58,696 nt of DNA from Anaerolineales bacterium. Its GTDB lineage: Bacteria; Chloroflexota; Anaerolineae; Anaerolineales; UBA11657. A program made the translations under genes and the position numbers. Positions 1 through 9,181 of the stretch are shown here, piece by piece. Positions within the stretch are counted from its first letter, which is position 1. Every line of letters begins with the position of its first letter. The stretch is from NCBI GenBank assembly GCA_022450585.1, contig JAKUPR010000001.1:65671-124366 (forward strand), read 5' to 3'. Below the pieces are notes generated by a model, which saw nothing but the letters and a program-made list of their open reading frames with translations, had not been told where the DNA came from and made no database searches.

Positions 1-1101
1 AATATCGGATGCGTTTTCGGCTGCCATGCGAACGAGATTTCGTTTGGCACCACGGCGAGGTACTGTGAGTACCACCTTACGTCCCCCTTGGTGTTGACAC
101 AGCCACTCTGTTATTGTATTTGTCTCTGCAGGTGCGCTTGGTAACAATATTTCTTGGGGCACAAAGGTTGCTTTGTGATAGAACTGCTTTATGAAAGCGG
201 TAAGTATAGTCTGGTCGTCTTCTTCCGGAGTGGTCTCTAAGATGAAATAATCGCGACCTATGAGTTTTCCTGACCTGATAAAGAACACTTGCACACAGGC
301 ATCATTGGCTTCGTGTGCAAAGGCGATGACATCGACGTCAATATCTTTCGTTGTAATTACTTGCTGCTTTTGAACAATGCGTTTGATGGCCATTATTTGA
401 TCGCGCAAACTGGCTGCTTGTTCATACAACTGCCTACTAGCTGCTGCTCGCATGTCAGCCTTAAGTCGTAGCATTATTGGTTTTGTGCGTCCTTGCATGA
501 AATCACAGAGGTCAGCAATCATGCTCCGGTACTGATTCTGGTCGTATTCGCCAATACATGGAGCGCAGCATAGTTTAATGTCCCAGTATAAACATGCGCG
601 TGTGTCATTGCCAGTTATTACACGGTCACAGGTCAAATAAGGGAACACTTTGCGCAGCACATCTAGGCTCTGGTGCACTGCCCCCATACTAGTGTATGGT
701 CCGTAGTAACGGTGGCCGTCGTTACTGTTGGGTCTATGGCGCGTGATTGTTACCTTCGGGAACGGGTCTCCCCAGTGAACTTTGATGTATGGGTAGCGTT
801 TGTCGTCCTTCCAACGAACGTTGTATCTAGGTTTGTATCGGTTTATTAGGTTGTACTCCAGCAGTAGCGACTCCAATTCGTTTTTCTGTATGATCCAGTC
901 GATGTCAGTGATGTGGCGCACTAATTCTCGGGTTCTGCTGCTGTGATTGGCAGATGGATGGAAATAGGACCGGACTCGAGAGCGCAGGTTAATCGCTTTA
1001 CCCACATAAAGAACTGTTCCATCCTGTCCTTTCATCAAGTAGCATCCTGGGCGATTGGGCAAGTTCTGCAGGCGCTTGCGGATACGTTTTGACACTGTCA
1101 T
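1..1101 (-). CDS. uvrC: Excinuclease ABC subunit C (UvrC), 3' part outside the window
   Basis: UvrC makes the two incisions flanking a DNA lesion in nucleotide excision repair, with UvrA and UvrB. The 367 visible residues start at the ATG at 1101. They contain the GIY-YIG nuclease (YVGKAINLR at about 32-40), the YGPY motif at 133-136, a four-cysteine Fe-S type cluster (C158, C170, C178 or C179, C182) and a UVR-type helical hairpin near 205-240. The family is about 600 residues long, so roughly the last 40 percent (RNase H-like nuclease and HhH) lies beyond base 1. There is no Shine-Dalgarno, but a TACAAT hexamer ends 7 nt before the ATG, so the mRNA may be leaderless. The family assignment is secure. 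Confidence 0.95.
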   Translation of the reverse strand, partial: MTVSKRIRKRLQNLPNRPGCYLMKGQDGTVLYVGKAINLRSRVRSYFHPSANHSSRTRELVRHITDIDWIIQKNELESLLLEYNLINRYKPRYNVRWKDDKRYPYIKVHWGDPFPKVTITRHRPNSNDGHRYYGPYTSMGAVHQSLDVLRKVFPYLTCDRVITGNDTRACLYWDIKLCCAPCIGEYDQNQYRSMIADLCDFMQGRTKPIMLRLKADMRAAASRQLYEQAASLRDQIMAIKRIVQKQQVITTKDIDVDVIAFAHEANDACVQVFFIRSGKLIGRDYFILETTPEEDDQTILTAFIKQFYHKATFVPQEILLPSAPAETNTITEWLCQHQGGRKVVLTVPRRGAKRNLVRMAAENASDI

Positions 1102-1108
1102 GGCTAAG

Positions 1109-1137
1109 ATTGTAGCACGTAGGTTCGACGATGTTAC
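1109..1137 (-). promoter_or_regulatory. Putative uvrC promoter, leaderless type
   Basis: On the minus strand GTAACA (1132-1137) is separated by 17 nt from TACAAT (1109-1114). The uvrC ATG begins 7 nt after the -10 box, leaving essentially no 5' leader. Confidence 0.5.
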
Positions 1138-1145
1138 TGTAGACC

Positions 1146-1172
1146 TTGTCGGTTTTTTCTTTATGTTATAAT
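1146..1172 (+). promoter_or_regulatory. Putative promoter of the LysM surface protein gene
   Basis: A TATAAT hexamer (1167-1172) lies 15 nt after TTGTCG (1146-1151), about 105 nt upstream of the chosen ATG. The leader contains a 7-bp complementary pair, CTGCCCA (1180-1186) and TGGGCAG (1226-1232), that could form a hairpin. Confidence 0.45.
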
Positions 1173-1276
1173 GATAAGTCTGCCCATTCAGTGGTTCTGA
1201 GGTTCTAATTTTCGATTGACATGGGTGGGCAGCACGATTTACTTTCTGAGTTTTGGATCATACTAGGGTATTTGTT

Positions 1277-2803
1277 ATGGGCACGCTGGTGCAATTAAGA
1301 AGGGCGTTTCTGCTAGCTGCGTGCGGTTTTGTTTTAGTTGTAGCGAGCGGATCGCCGGCAGCTTCTTTAGCAGCTGTAACGCAACAAACCAATCTGATAG
1401 CAAATGCGTACTTCGAGGGAAGTTTCGCTGCAGATGGTGTCGGGGAGAATTGGTTAAAGTGGGTGGTTTCGGGTACGCCTGAATATAAACAAATTACCAG
1501 CAGCACTGATGCCCGGCGGGTGAACGAGGGCTCAAGCGCTCAGCAGATGGAAGGAACTAGCATATCTTACGTGGCCGGTTTGCAGCAGACTGTTACCGGC
1601 CTGACTGTCGGGAAGACATATCGGTTTACCATCTATGGCCATGCCTGGGTCAACACAGGCGACAATGCCGATGCATCCACCGGCACAATTAACCTTAAAG
1701 TTGGGCTAGCGCCCGGCAACACCTACGCGGCTGATCCGAATATCACTTGGTCGGGCACATATACGTATACAGACACCTTCGGCCTGTTGAGTGTCGAGGC
1801 TGTGGCAACAGATACAACGGCGACGGTTTTCACCCATGCGGCTACAACTGCCACGCAAAAACACAACGATGTATATTGGGACAACGCATCGTTGATTGAG
1901 GTAGGTGCGGCTACCAGCACGCCCGCAGTGACAGCTGCAGCTACGGATGCGGCTACGGCTGTGGCTACTCAAGTAACCAGTGAGCTTGTGGCGCCGACTG
2001 ATTTTCCGATGCCTACTCCTGACGATAGCGGTCAGATTATCTATTACGTGAAACCTAACGACAATCTGGTGCATATCGCTACAATTGCTTGTGGCGAGAC
2101 ATTGGACTGTCTTGAAAGAATTAAGGAATTAAATGGTATTACTGGCTCTCTTATTTATCCGGGTCAGAAGCTTGTTATAGGTCCGCTAGAAGAGACGTCA
2201 TCGGTGGTAATGGTACCGGAGCCTGAGCAGACTCTGGTACCCGACCAATCTGATGGTGTGACAGACGATGAGTCGGTGAGCCCGGATGGAGACCTTGGTA
2301 TTGTGGAACAATTGGATGAGGGTGAGGGGGAAGATACCGGCACGGTGACTACGCTCCCAGATGCCACCGGATCAATCTGCGTGACGCTGGATTCGGATTC
2401 TAACGGTAATGGGGTGTTGGATGCGGGCGAACAATTGGTTGCCGGTGGAGTTTTCAGTTTGGTGAACCTCGATAGTGGAGAAACACTTGAGACTTACGTA
2501 ACTGATGGATCAAGTGAACCATACTGTTTTGTGAATTTGCAGACCGGCACTTTCCGGGTGATATCAGCTGCGCCGGTTGGACACACACCTACCACTAGAG
2601 TGGATTGGGATTTGACGCTAGCGAATGCTAGTGAAGCTAAACTGGAATTTGGGGCGCAGTTTACTGGCGAGGACCTTAGTCCCTCTACTGATGTGCCTGA
2701 GAGCACGCCACTACGCCCGGCGCTAATCGGGGCTTTCGGGGTGGTGCTTCTACTCTCAGCAGCGGGTATAGCTGGTTATCTGGTGCTCACCCGACGTAAA
2801 TAA
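1277..2803 (+). CDS. Secreted or surface-anchored LysM protein with jelly-roll and Cna/SdrD-like domains
   Basis: This is a predicted cell-surface protein of 508 residues. A signal peptide covers about 1-38. A beta-rich region at about 40-200 resembles a carbohydrate-binding jelly roll. A LysM domain, which usually binds peptidoglycan or chitin-type glycans, covers about 254-302. An acidic low-complexity linker follows, then a Cna-B/SdrD-like beta domain at about 360-455. A C-terminal hydrophobic helix (about 478-504) ends in RRK, a membrane anchor with no visible LPXTG motif. A TTG 24 nt upstream is an alternative start; the ATG at 1277 was chosen because AGGG sits 9 nt before it. The exact ligand is unknown. 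Confidence 0.7.
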   Translation: MGTLVQLRRAFLLAACGFVLVVASGSPAASLAAVTQQTNLIANAYFEGSFAADGVGENWLKWVVSGTPEYKQITSSTDARRVNEGSSAQQMEGTSISYVAGLQQTVTGLTVGKTYRFTIYGHAWVNTGDNADASTGTINLKVGLAPGNTYAADPNITWSGTYTYTDTFGLLSVEAVATDTTATVFTHAATTATQKHNDVYWDNASLIEVGAATSTPAVTAAATDAATAVATQVTSELVAPTDFPMPTPDDSGQIIYYVKPNDNLVHIATIACGETLDCLERIKELNGITGSLIYPGQKLVIGPLEETSSVVMVPEPEQTLVPDQSDGVTDDESVSPDGDLGIVEQLDEGEGEDTGTVTTLPDATGSICVTLDSDSNGNGVLDAGEQLVAGGVFSLVNLDSGETLETYVTDGSSEPYCFVNLQTGTFRVISAAPVGHTPTTRVDWDLTLANASEAKLEFGAQFTGEDLSPSTDVPESTPLRPALIGAFGVVLLLSAAGIAGYLVLTRRK

Positions 2804-2826
2804 AAAACATCCACAAATTGTTTTTT
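2802..2826. terminator. Weak bidirectional terminator between convergent genes
   Basis: AAAAAACA (2802-2809) and TGTTTTTT (2819-2826) form an 8-bp A/T-rich stem with a 9-nt loop. It gives a T run in either direction and lies between the converging LysM and methyltransferase genes. The low GC content makes it weak. Confidence 0.35.
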
Positions 2827-2845
2827 GCGATGAGGTAATCTGGTG

Positions 2846-3745
2846 CTAAATGTCCTCATTTCGCCTTTTGTGAGGCGACTCAGGTAGTGGGTTGCCATTA
2901 GGATTGTAAAACTCCACAGGTTGTCCAGCAAAGCGTGTGCGCATGATTCGAATAGCAGCCGGATTGTTGTCGATAAGTATGAAGTGTCTGCCCATTTCAA
3001 GCGCAGCTGCTCCTGTGGTGCCGCTTCCTGCGAAGAAATCGAGTACCAAATCACCTGGCTGTGAGGAGGCCTGTAATATGCGGCGAAGTACTCCAAGCGG
3101 TTTTTGGGTAGGGTAACCAGTCTTCTCCTTGCCGGTTGGGCTGACGATCGTGTGCCACCAAGTATCAGTGGGCAGCTTACCGCGTTCGGCTTTTTCTTTG
3201 GTCACAAGGCCAGGAGCCATGTACGGAATGCGTTCTACAGCATCAGCGTTGAAGAAGTAATGTTCTCGTTCTTTTACATAAAGTAGAATGTTGTCATGTT
3301 TTGGTGGCCATTTACGCTTCGGTCGAGCGCCGTAATCATATGCCCAGATGATTTCGTTTATAAAATTCTTGCGACCAAAAATTTGGTCTAGCATGATTTT
3401 GCAATAATGGACCTCACGGTAATCGATATGGAAGTAGAGCGAGCCACTAGGTGCTAGAATGCGATGGGCTTCCTCCAGCCGTGGTCTGATGAAAACATGG
3501 AAGTCGTCGAAGTTATCCTCAAAGGATGGGCTATCGATTTGTATGCTTCGGTACCGTTGGCCCTTGAAACCGGTGCGATTTCCATGTTTGCTACGGGTGG
3601 TACGCATCCGAACTCGGCGCTGGGTACGACCGGTGTTGAATGGTGGGTCAATGTAAATCAGCTGCACGGACCCGGTCTTCATATTTTGGAGTGCGGACAG
3701 GTTGTCAGTGAAGATGACTTGGTTGGGTTTAGGTGTTGAATTCAT
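2846..3745 (-). CDS. Beta-class site-specific DNA methyltransferase (orphan)
   Basis: This is an N6-adenine or N4-cytosine DNA methyltransferase of the N6_N4_Mtase family. The catalytic DPPF motif (motif IV) occurs near residue 34, before the SAM-binding FFAGSGTTG motif near residues 240-250. That order defines the beta class. No restriction endonuclease or specificity gene is adjacent, so a solitary epigenetic or phase-type enzyme is likely. The ATG at 3745 was preferred over a TTG 9 nt upstream; neither has a strong Shine-Dalgarno. The recognition sequence cannot be read from the protein. Confidence 0.88.
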   Translation of the reverse strand: MNSTPKPNQVIFTDNLSALQNMKTGSVQLIYIDPPFNTGRTQRRVRMRTTRSKHGNRTGFKGQRYRSIQIDSPSFEDNFDDFHVFIRPRLEEAHRILAPSGSLYFHIDYREVHYCKIMLDQIFGRKNFINEIIWAYDYGARPKRKWPPKHDNILLYVKEREHYFFNADAVERIPYMAPGLVTKEKAERGKLPTDTWWHTIVSPTGKEKTGYPTQKPLGVLRRILQASSQPGDLVLDFFAGSGTTGAAALEMGRHFILIDNNPAAIRIMRTRFAGQPVEFYNPNGNPLPESPHKRRNEDI

Positions 3746-3832
3746 AAGCTGCAATCAAATGGGTTTGTTTCAATTTCACTTGCACAGATGCTATAATTTT
3801 TTTGTGTTCGGCCCGCTCGCAGTTCCAACAAC

Positions 3833-5761
3833 ATGCTAATTTTACTCTTACTAAGTGCTTTTGTCCTACGCGTTGTACATTTAGATTATCGTTCCTTGTG
3901 GTGGGACGAAGGCCGTAACATCTTCTTTGCTGGGATTGACTGGGTGAGCGCTGCGGAACTTGCGGTTCGCAGTGGAGATGTAAATCCACCGATATACCGA
4001 GTGGTACTGGGTAGCTGGATGTATTTGGCTGGCTCGTCGCCATTTGTTGTGCGGTTGCCATCAGTGTTTTTTGGGTTGGTGGCTGTAGCTCTCGTTTATC
4101 GCCTCGCAAAAGATTTATATGCTGAACGCGTGGCAGTAATTGCGGTTGCCATGACTGTGATTGCTCCGCCACTAGTGTACTATTCGCAGGAGGCCAAAGG
4201 TTACTCATTGGTCGTGATGTGCGCGGTCTTTTCTGTTTGGCTTTGGATACGATTGCACCGTCGATCTTTAGCGATACGAAGCTCTGCAGAGTGGGTCTCG
4301 TTCGGTATTGTCACATTATTTTTTGTCGGGTCACATTACTTTGCAGCTCTTTTTTTGTTGGCGCAGAATTTGTGGACCATTGTATGGTCGTGCGACAAAA
4401 AAAGGGTTCATGTTAATGCCTCGAAACTTAAACATCTCACCACGTGGATCGGAGTACAAGTTTTAGCGCTCGCACCGTTGCTAGTGTATGCGTGGTGGTC
4501 CGTGGAAGCACTTATGGGTTCTGCAGGGTGTAGCACGTTTGATCTTTGTGTGCCGGCCTTACCTGATATTACCGATTTGGCACGCTGGGGCGCCACCAAT
4601 ACGACGCAATTGTCACAACCCGGTTTGCATTCTTTGAACTTTCTAAGGGGGTTCTGGCATGAGATTGTGGGTGGCCCATCCTCTACCGTCGTTCTTGCTA
4701 ACGTTGCCGGATTCACTATCTTGGTGTTAACAATGACGGGATGGTACTATAGTGCATCCCGTCGGTTTTCGACAATTAACTGGGTGATTTTGTTGGGAAT
4801 GCCTCTATTGTTGGCCGGTCTATTTTCCCTACGTTTTAGTTATTATTTTCCCCGTTTCCTCATTTATATCTTGCCATTCGTTATTATTCTTGCCGCAGTT
4901 GGTGTCGAGCGATTGTGGCGTCTTAACCGGGCATCGGTATTGATATTGGGGCTGCTGCTTTGTGGTGTTTGGTCAACTGTTCTCACAGACCATTACGTTG
5001 ATCGTGGTGATCCAGATGAAGACTGGCGCGAATTGGCAAGTAGGTTCACGCGCCTTCGGCGGACTGGAGATTTGGTAGTTCATTCTTATGATTGGATTCA
5101 AGGTTACCTTCACTCCTATCTGCCCGCGACCATCGATCAGAATTATCTCTTCTTTGCCGCAACGGAGTTGCAGGAATTGCAGCGAATGGTGAGCTCGCGC
5201 TCTAGAGTCTGGTTTTTGGATTATCAGACTACTCCCTTTGCGGTTGGCAATTTGGCCGGCGAATGGATGCGTGAGCACTATGGTTTGGCGACGAGCGAGT
5301 CTTTTGGGAATGCACAGATGACCTTATTTGTGCGGCCGGTGGTCGGCAAGGCGCAGCGAGAAGTTGTAGGGTTTTCCAATGGAATTGAAATGCACTGGCA
5401 TGCTTTTGAAACCAAAGCTACCTCTGGTGATGCTCTCTCGGTGGAGCTTATCTGGATTGCGCCATCTGCAAGTTTGGAGGCCTATCAGATTTTTCTGCAT
5501 CTGGTTGATGCTGACGATCGCTTGTGGGCCGGGCGCGATGGCGGTCCTATGAATGACCTGAGACCCACCATTAGCTGGCTGCATGGAGAAACTGTGCGCA
5601 GCGTTCATGCTCTGCTTTTGCCACTTGAATTGCCGAGTGGCCAGTATAATCTTCGGGCTGGCATGTACGACTTAGAATCGGGGGTTCGTCTGCAGACTGA
5701 ATCTGGTGCGGATTCTGTGCGGCTGGGTAATGTTCAGGTGTCTTTGCTCAATGGGCAATAG
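3833..5761 (+). CDS. GT-C (family 39/PMT-like) membrane glycosyltransferase
   Basis: This polytopic protein of 642 residues has about 8-11 hydrophobic helices in its first 380 residues and a soluble beta-rich C-terminal region. Near the N-terminus SLWWDE (D25, E26) in the first extracytoplasmic loop matches the catalytic acidic pair of PMT/ArnT-type enzymes, which transfer sugars from polyprenyl-phosphate donors on the outer face of the membrane. No in-frame start exists upstream before a stop, so the ATG at 3833 stands. The gene ends 1 nt from the convergent epimerase gene. Acceptor and donor sugars are unknown. Confidence 0.82.
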   Translation: MLILLLLSAFVLRVVHLDYRSLWWDEGRNIFFAGIDWVSAAELAVRSGDVNPPIYRVVLGSWMYLAGSSPFVVRLPSVFFGLVAVALVYRLAKDLYAERVAVIAVAMTVIAPPLVYYSQEAKGYSLVVMCAVFSVWLWIRLHRRSLAIRSSAEWVSFGIVTLFFVGSHYFAALFLLAQNLWTIVWSCDKKRVHVNASKLKHLTTWIGVQVLALAPLLVYAWWSVEALMGSAGCSTFDLCVPALPDITDLARWGATNTTQLSQPGLHSLNFLRGFWHEIVGGPSSTVVLANVAGFTILVLTMTGWYYSASRRFSTINWVILLGMPLLLAGLFSLRFSYYFPRFLIYILPFVIILAAVGVERLWRLNRASVLILGLLLCGVWSTVLTDHYVDRGDPDEDWRELASRFTRLRRTGDLVVHSYDWIQGYLHSYLPATIDQNYLFFAATELQELQRMVSSRSRVWFLDYQTTPFAVGNLAGEWMREHYGLATSESFGNAQMTLFVRPVVGKAQREVVGFSNGIEMHWHAFETKATSGDALSVELIWIAPSASLEAYQIFLHLVDADDRLWAGRDGGPMNDLRPTISWLHGETVRSVHALLLPLELPSGQYNLRAGMYDLESGVRLQTESGADSVRLGNVQVSLLNGQ

Positions 5762-5762
5762 A

Positions 5763-6818
5763 TCAAGACAGCCACTTTAAGAGACGAATAATGCCCATTT
5801 GTGCGGGCTTGCGGTGCGATGACGCCTGCAGACGCTGTGTGATTTCCTCTCGATTGTTTGTGTAATACTGGTATGCACGGAGCAGCATCTCGCTGTTATT
5901 TAGAGTTGGCTTCCATCCGAGATCTCGTTTTATTCGGTTAGTGTCAAACTGAAAATCTTCCGAGATCATTTTGTTTTGATAGGGGCCCAATGGTGATATC
6001 CGTAACCAGTGGGCTAGAGACATTGCGAACAATGTGGGAGTTTTGGGAAGTGAACGTACTTTTGCGCCGGTGTTCGCATGATCGATGACATATTGGTAAA
6101 CAGCGCGCAGCGGTTCAACATTGTCAGAGCCGACATTGAACACGCGTGTGCCGTGGAAGCGGAGGGATAGCATGCAAGCATTGGCTAGATCTGGAGCAGA
6201 AACGAACTGATAGCGGTTCTTCCCACTGCCTACTGTCCAGATGGTCCGGCCCTCATCGATGAATTCAAAGAGAATGGCCAATAGGCCTAGACGGCCTCTG
6301 TCTACGATGGTTGGACATCGCAGAGTGATTACGTGTACCCTGTCGGCAAATTCCCGCAGGATTTTTTCGGCTTCCCATTTTGACTGCCCATAGATTTCTA
6401 CTGGGTTGGGCAGATCGTCTTCGCGCACCGGTCTGTTGAAACTTTGACCCCATAAACAATTTGACGATGTGAACACGATTTTTGCTGTACCGGTCTCCGC
6501 TGCCGCGTTGGCGATGTTGCGGGTTCCCTCCACGTTCGACTGCCACAGAGAAGTTCGATCAGAGATGTCATGCGCAAGCATAGCGGCACAGTGGAAGACT
6601 GCATCGAACCGGCGCAAAGCAAAAATACGTGTAACCATTTCTGGGTCGCGAATATCACCCTGTACTGAGATAAGATTCGCGTGATGCTGCTCGTCTGGGT
6701 AGAGATCCAGACTCACGCATGAGACACCATTATTAAGTAGTTCTCTCTTTAGGATCGAGCCGAAGAAACCGGCTCCGCCTGTAATAAGAACGGACGCGCT
6801 GTCGGAGATCGTTTTCAT
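5763..6818 (-). CDS. NAD-dependent epimerase/dehydratase (extended SDR)
   Basis: The protein has the Rossmann GGAGFFG motif at 14-20 and the catalytic S118/S119, Y143 and K147 (YGQSK), as in extended short-chain dehydrogenases acting on nucleotide sugars. Its 351 residues are typical of that class. It probably interconverts or dehydrates a nucleotide sugar for the neighbouring glycosyltransferases, but the substrate is not evident; a 3-beta-hydroxysteroid dehydrogenase-like member is the alternative. A TATAAT lies on the minus strand (6836-6841), about 17 nt before the ATG, so the leader is very short. Confidence 0.85.
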   Translation of the reverse strand: MKTISDSASVLITGGAGFFGSILKRELLNNGVSCVSLDLYPDEQHHANLISVQGDIRDPEMVTRIFALRRFDAVFHCAAMLAHDISDRTSLWQSNVEGTRNIANAAAETGTAKIVFTSSNCLWGQSFNRPVREDDLPNPVEIYGQSKWEAEKILREFADRVHVITLRCPTIVDRGRLGLLAILFEFIDEGRTIWTVGSGKNRYQFVSAPDLANACMLSLRFHGTRVFNVGSDNVEPLRAVYQYVIDHANTGAKVRSLPKTPTLFAMSLAHWLRISPLGPYQNKMISEDFQFDTNRIKRDLGWKPTLNNSEMLLRAYQYYTNNREEITQRLQASSHRKPAQMGIIRLLKWLS

Positions 6819-6985
6819 GTTCGATTTGTGTTCTGATTATACCTTGGTCGGCTTTTGCACTTTTGTAGAAATGAAATTTGTACTTGACAGGTAACGCGCA
6901 GCTGTTTATTCTTGCTATATTCGCGCTCTGGTGCGCCCGTGTGTTGTTAGGGCCTTGTGATTTGTTGCTGGGAATGTAGAAAATC

Positions 6986-9172
6986 ATGAACCATAAAGCA
7001 ATCGCTTCTTCGATTCGAGGCATGGTGTTGGTGCTTTCCATGTGCGTTTTGGGGTTGCCTTTGGGTAGTGTTAGTGCTATTGAACAGAAGTCATTACAGA
7101 CTGATGATATAAGGTGTGTTAGAGCAGTTACTACAGCACGTGTCCGTTCTGGACCCGGAACTGAGTATCCTGAGGTTGCCTCTGTGTCCAATGGCGAATC
7201 AGTGGATGTCGTGGCATCCGTGGGTGGATGGCATCAGATTGAGGGGGGATACAGACCACCGGCTTGGGTGGCTGGGCGTCTTTTTGCTCCGTGCGACCCT
7301 GTCCAGAGCACCGTGTATGGCGGAAAGAGTGAAGCCGAAATGCGCAGTGAGCTCGCTGTTGCTGGATACCCTTTCGCGGGCACAGCTAGCGTAGAGGAAA
7401 TACAACGGGTGTATGCGGAAACCGTAGTGAATGAGCCTGTAGTCACTACCTTGGTTGGCGCTGGTTCTGAATATCAGCTGGCACAAGGGCCACTGTTTAC
7501 AAGATGGGCTCCACAGGTTTCGCCGACAAACTCCCTCCCTGAATATCCACGTCCGCAGTTAGTGCGGCCTCAGTGGTTAAGCCTGAACGGTATGTGGGAA
7601 TTTCAGCAAGCTTGGCCTGGCGATCTCCCGCCCATAGGCCTCTCTCTGTTGGAAGATATCTTGGTACCTTTTCCTGTTGAATCTTCTCTGTCTGGGGTGA
7701 TGCGGCATGTTGACCGTGCCTGGTATCGTAGAGTTTTTGAAATTCCGTCGGTGTGGTCGGGCCAGCGGGTAATCCTACACTTCGGAGCGGTCGACTGGGA
7801 GGCCAATGTATACGTCAATGGACAAGCACTCGGAAGTCATTATGGTGGGTATGACTCTTTCAGCTTAGATATTACAGATGCTCTACGTCCGGCAGGGCAG
7901 CAGGAGATTATAGTCGGCGTCTTTGACCCCACTGATAGCGGTGAGCAGCCGCGGGGCAAACAAGTGCACGAACCACTTGATATATGGTACACAGCGTCTA
8001 CTGGAATATGGCAGACTGTATGGTTAGAGCCGGTTCCGGATACGCGCGTGGGAGGTCTGCGAATTACCCCCGACGTTGACAACGATGGTGTGCTAGTGGT
8101 AGTAAATGTTGACGGCAGTGTAGGCGAGGTATGGGCACAAGTTAGTGTCAAACAAGGTGGTCGGTCAGTGGCGGTCAAATCCGGTCTTCCTCCAGGTCCG
8201 TTTTTTCTATTAGTTCCCAACGTGATACTGTGGTCGCCTGCTAACCCACACCTTTATGATTTGGAGGTGAAGTTGTTTAGGGGCGATACTCTAATTGATG
8301 AGGTGGATAGCTATTTCGGTATGCGTAAGATTTCAGCTGGCACTATTGATGGAGTGCCACGGGTGCTCCTAAACAATGAACCACTTTTTCAGGTGGGTGT
8401 GCTAGATCAGGGATACTGGCCAGATGGTCTATACACTGCACCGACAGATGAAGCCCTGCGGTTTGATATTGAGTTGGCGAGTTCTCTTGGTTTCAATCTG
8501 ATTCGCAAACATATGAAGGTAGAACCAGAGCGTTGGTACTATTGGGCGGATCGGCTTGGAATGCTAGTGTGGCAGGATATGCCCATGGGTAATAATTGGT
8601 CTGACTGGGGGCAGGAGCATTATCGTGACGAACTGGGCCGCATGGTCAGGCAGCTGCACAATCATCCTTCTGTGATTATGTGGGTGCTCTTCAACGAGCG
8701 CTGGGGTGAATTTGATGTCGCCAGTGTTACTGCTGGGGTCAAATCTCTAGATCCGACACGGTTGGTGATTGGTGCAACTGGTTATGCTGACGAGGGTGTG
8801 GGTGATGCGATTAGTTTTCACTCTTACAATAGAGTGGAGTTTCCCGAGGTGGGTACCGGCGGAGCTCGTGTTCTAGCTGAGTGGGGTGGACTAGGTTTGC
8901 CAGTGAGTGCCCACCTTTGGGAGGCCGATGATTTGCGCTGGGCGGAGCCCAGTTATGTTGAATCTGCGCCAAGCTCTGTCGCGCTGCTACAGCGATATGA
9001 GCATTATGTCAATCAAATTAGAGCGTTACGTCACAATGTTGGCCTTAGTGCAGCAGTTTATTCGCAGCTAACTGATGTCGAAAGGGAGGCTACCGGATGG
9101 ATAACTTACGATCGTCAGGTGACGAAAGCTGCTCCGGAACGTGTGCATGATATCCATAAATTGTTGCATTGA
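6986..9172 (+). CDS. Secreted glycoside hydrolase family 2 protein with N-terminal SH3 domain
   Basis: The predicted exported beta-glycosidase has 728 residues. A signal peptide (about 1-32) is followed by a bacterial SH3 domain (about 42-97) with the usual VRSGPGTEY motif. A GH2 sugar-binding jelly roll (about 185-345), an Ig-like sandwich (about 348-450) and a TIM barrel (about 455-728) follow. In the barrel the NE pair ends at E571, the expected acid/base, and the AEWGG motif places the candidate nucleophile at E632. Beta-galactosidase, beta-glucuronidase and beta-mannosidase activities are all possible. The SH3 domain suggests retention at the cell wall. The gene converges on the GT4 gene with a 9-nt gap. 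Confidence 0.85.
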   Translation: MNHKAIASSIRGMVLVLSMCVLGLPLGSVSAIEQKSLQTDDIRCVRAVTTARVRSGPGTEYPEVASVSNGESVDVVASVGGWHQIEGGYRPPAWVAGRLFAPCDPVQSTVYGGKSEAEMRSELAVAGYPFAGTASVEEIQRVYAETVVNEPVVTTLVGAGSEYQLAQGPLFTRWAPQVSPTNSLPEYPRPQLVRPQWLSLNGMWEFQQAWPGDLPPIGLSLLEDILVPFPVESSLSGVMRHVDRAWYRRVFEIPSVWSGQRVILHFGAVDWEANVYVNGQALGSHYGGYDSFSLDITDALRPAGQQEIIVGVFDPTDSGEQPRGKQVHEPLDIWYTASTGIWQTVWLEPVPDTRVGGLRITPDVDNDGVLVVVNVDGSVGEVWAQVSVKQGGRSVAVKSGLPPGPFFLLVPNVILWSPANPHLYDLEVKLFRGDTLIDEVDSYFGMRKISAGTIDGVPRVLLNNEPLFQVGVLDQGYWPDGLYTAPTDEALRFDIELASSLGFNLIRKHMKVEPERWYYWADRLGMLVWQDMPMGNNWSDWGQEHYRDELGRMVRQLHNHPSVIMWVLFNERWGEFDVASVTAGVKSLDPTRLVIGATGYADEGVGDAISFHSYNRVEFPEVGTGGARVLAEWGGLGLPVSAHLWEADDLRWAEPSYVESAPSSVALLQRYEHYVNQIRALRHNVGLSAAVYSQLTDVEREATGWITYDRQVTKAAPERVHDIHKLLH

Positions 9173-9181
9173 AGACGCCAC

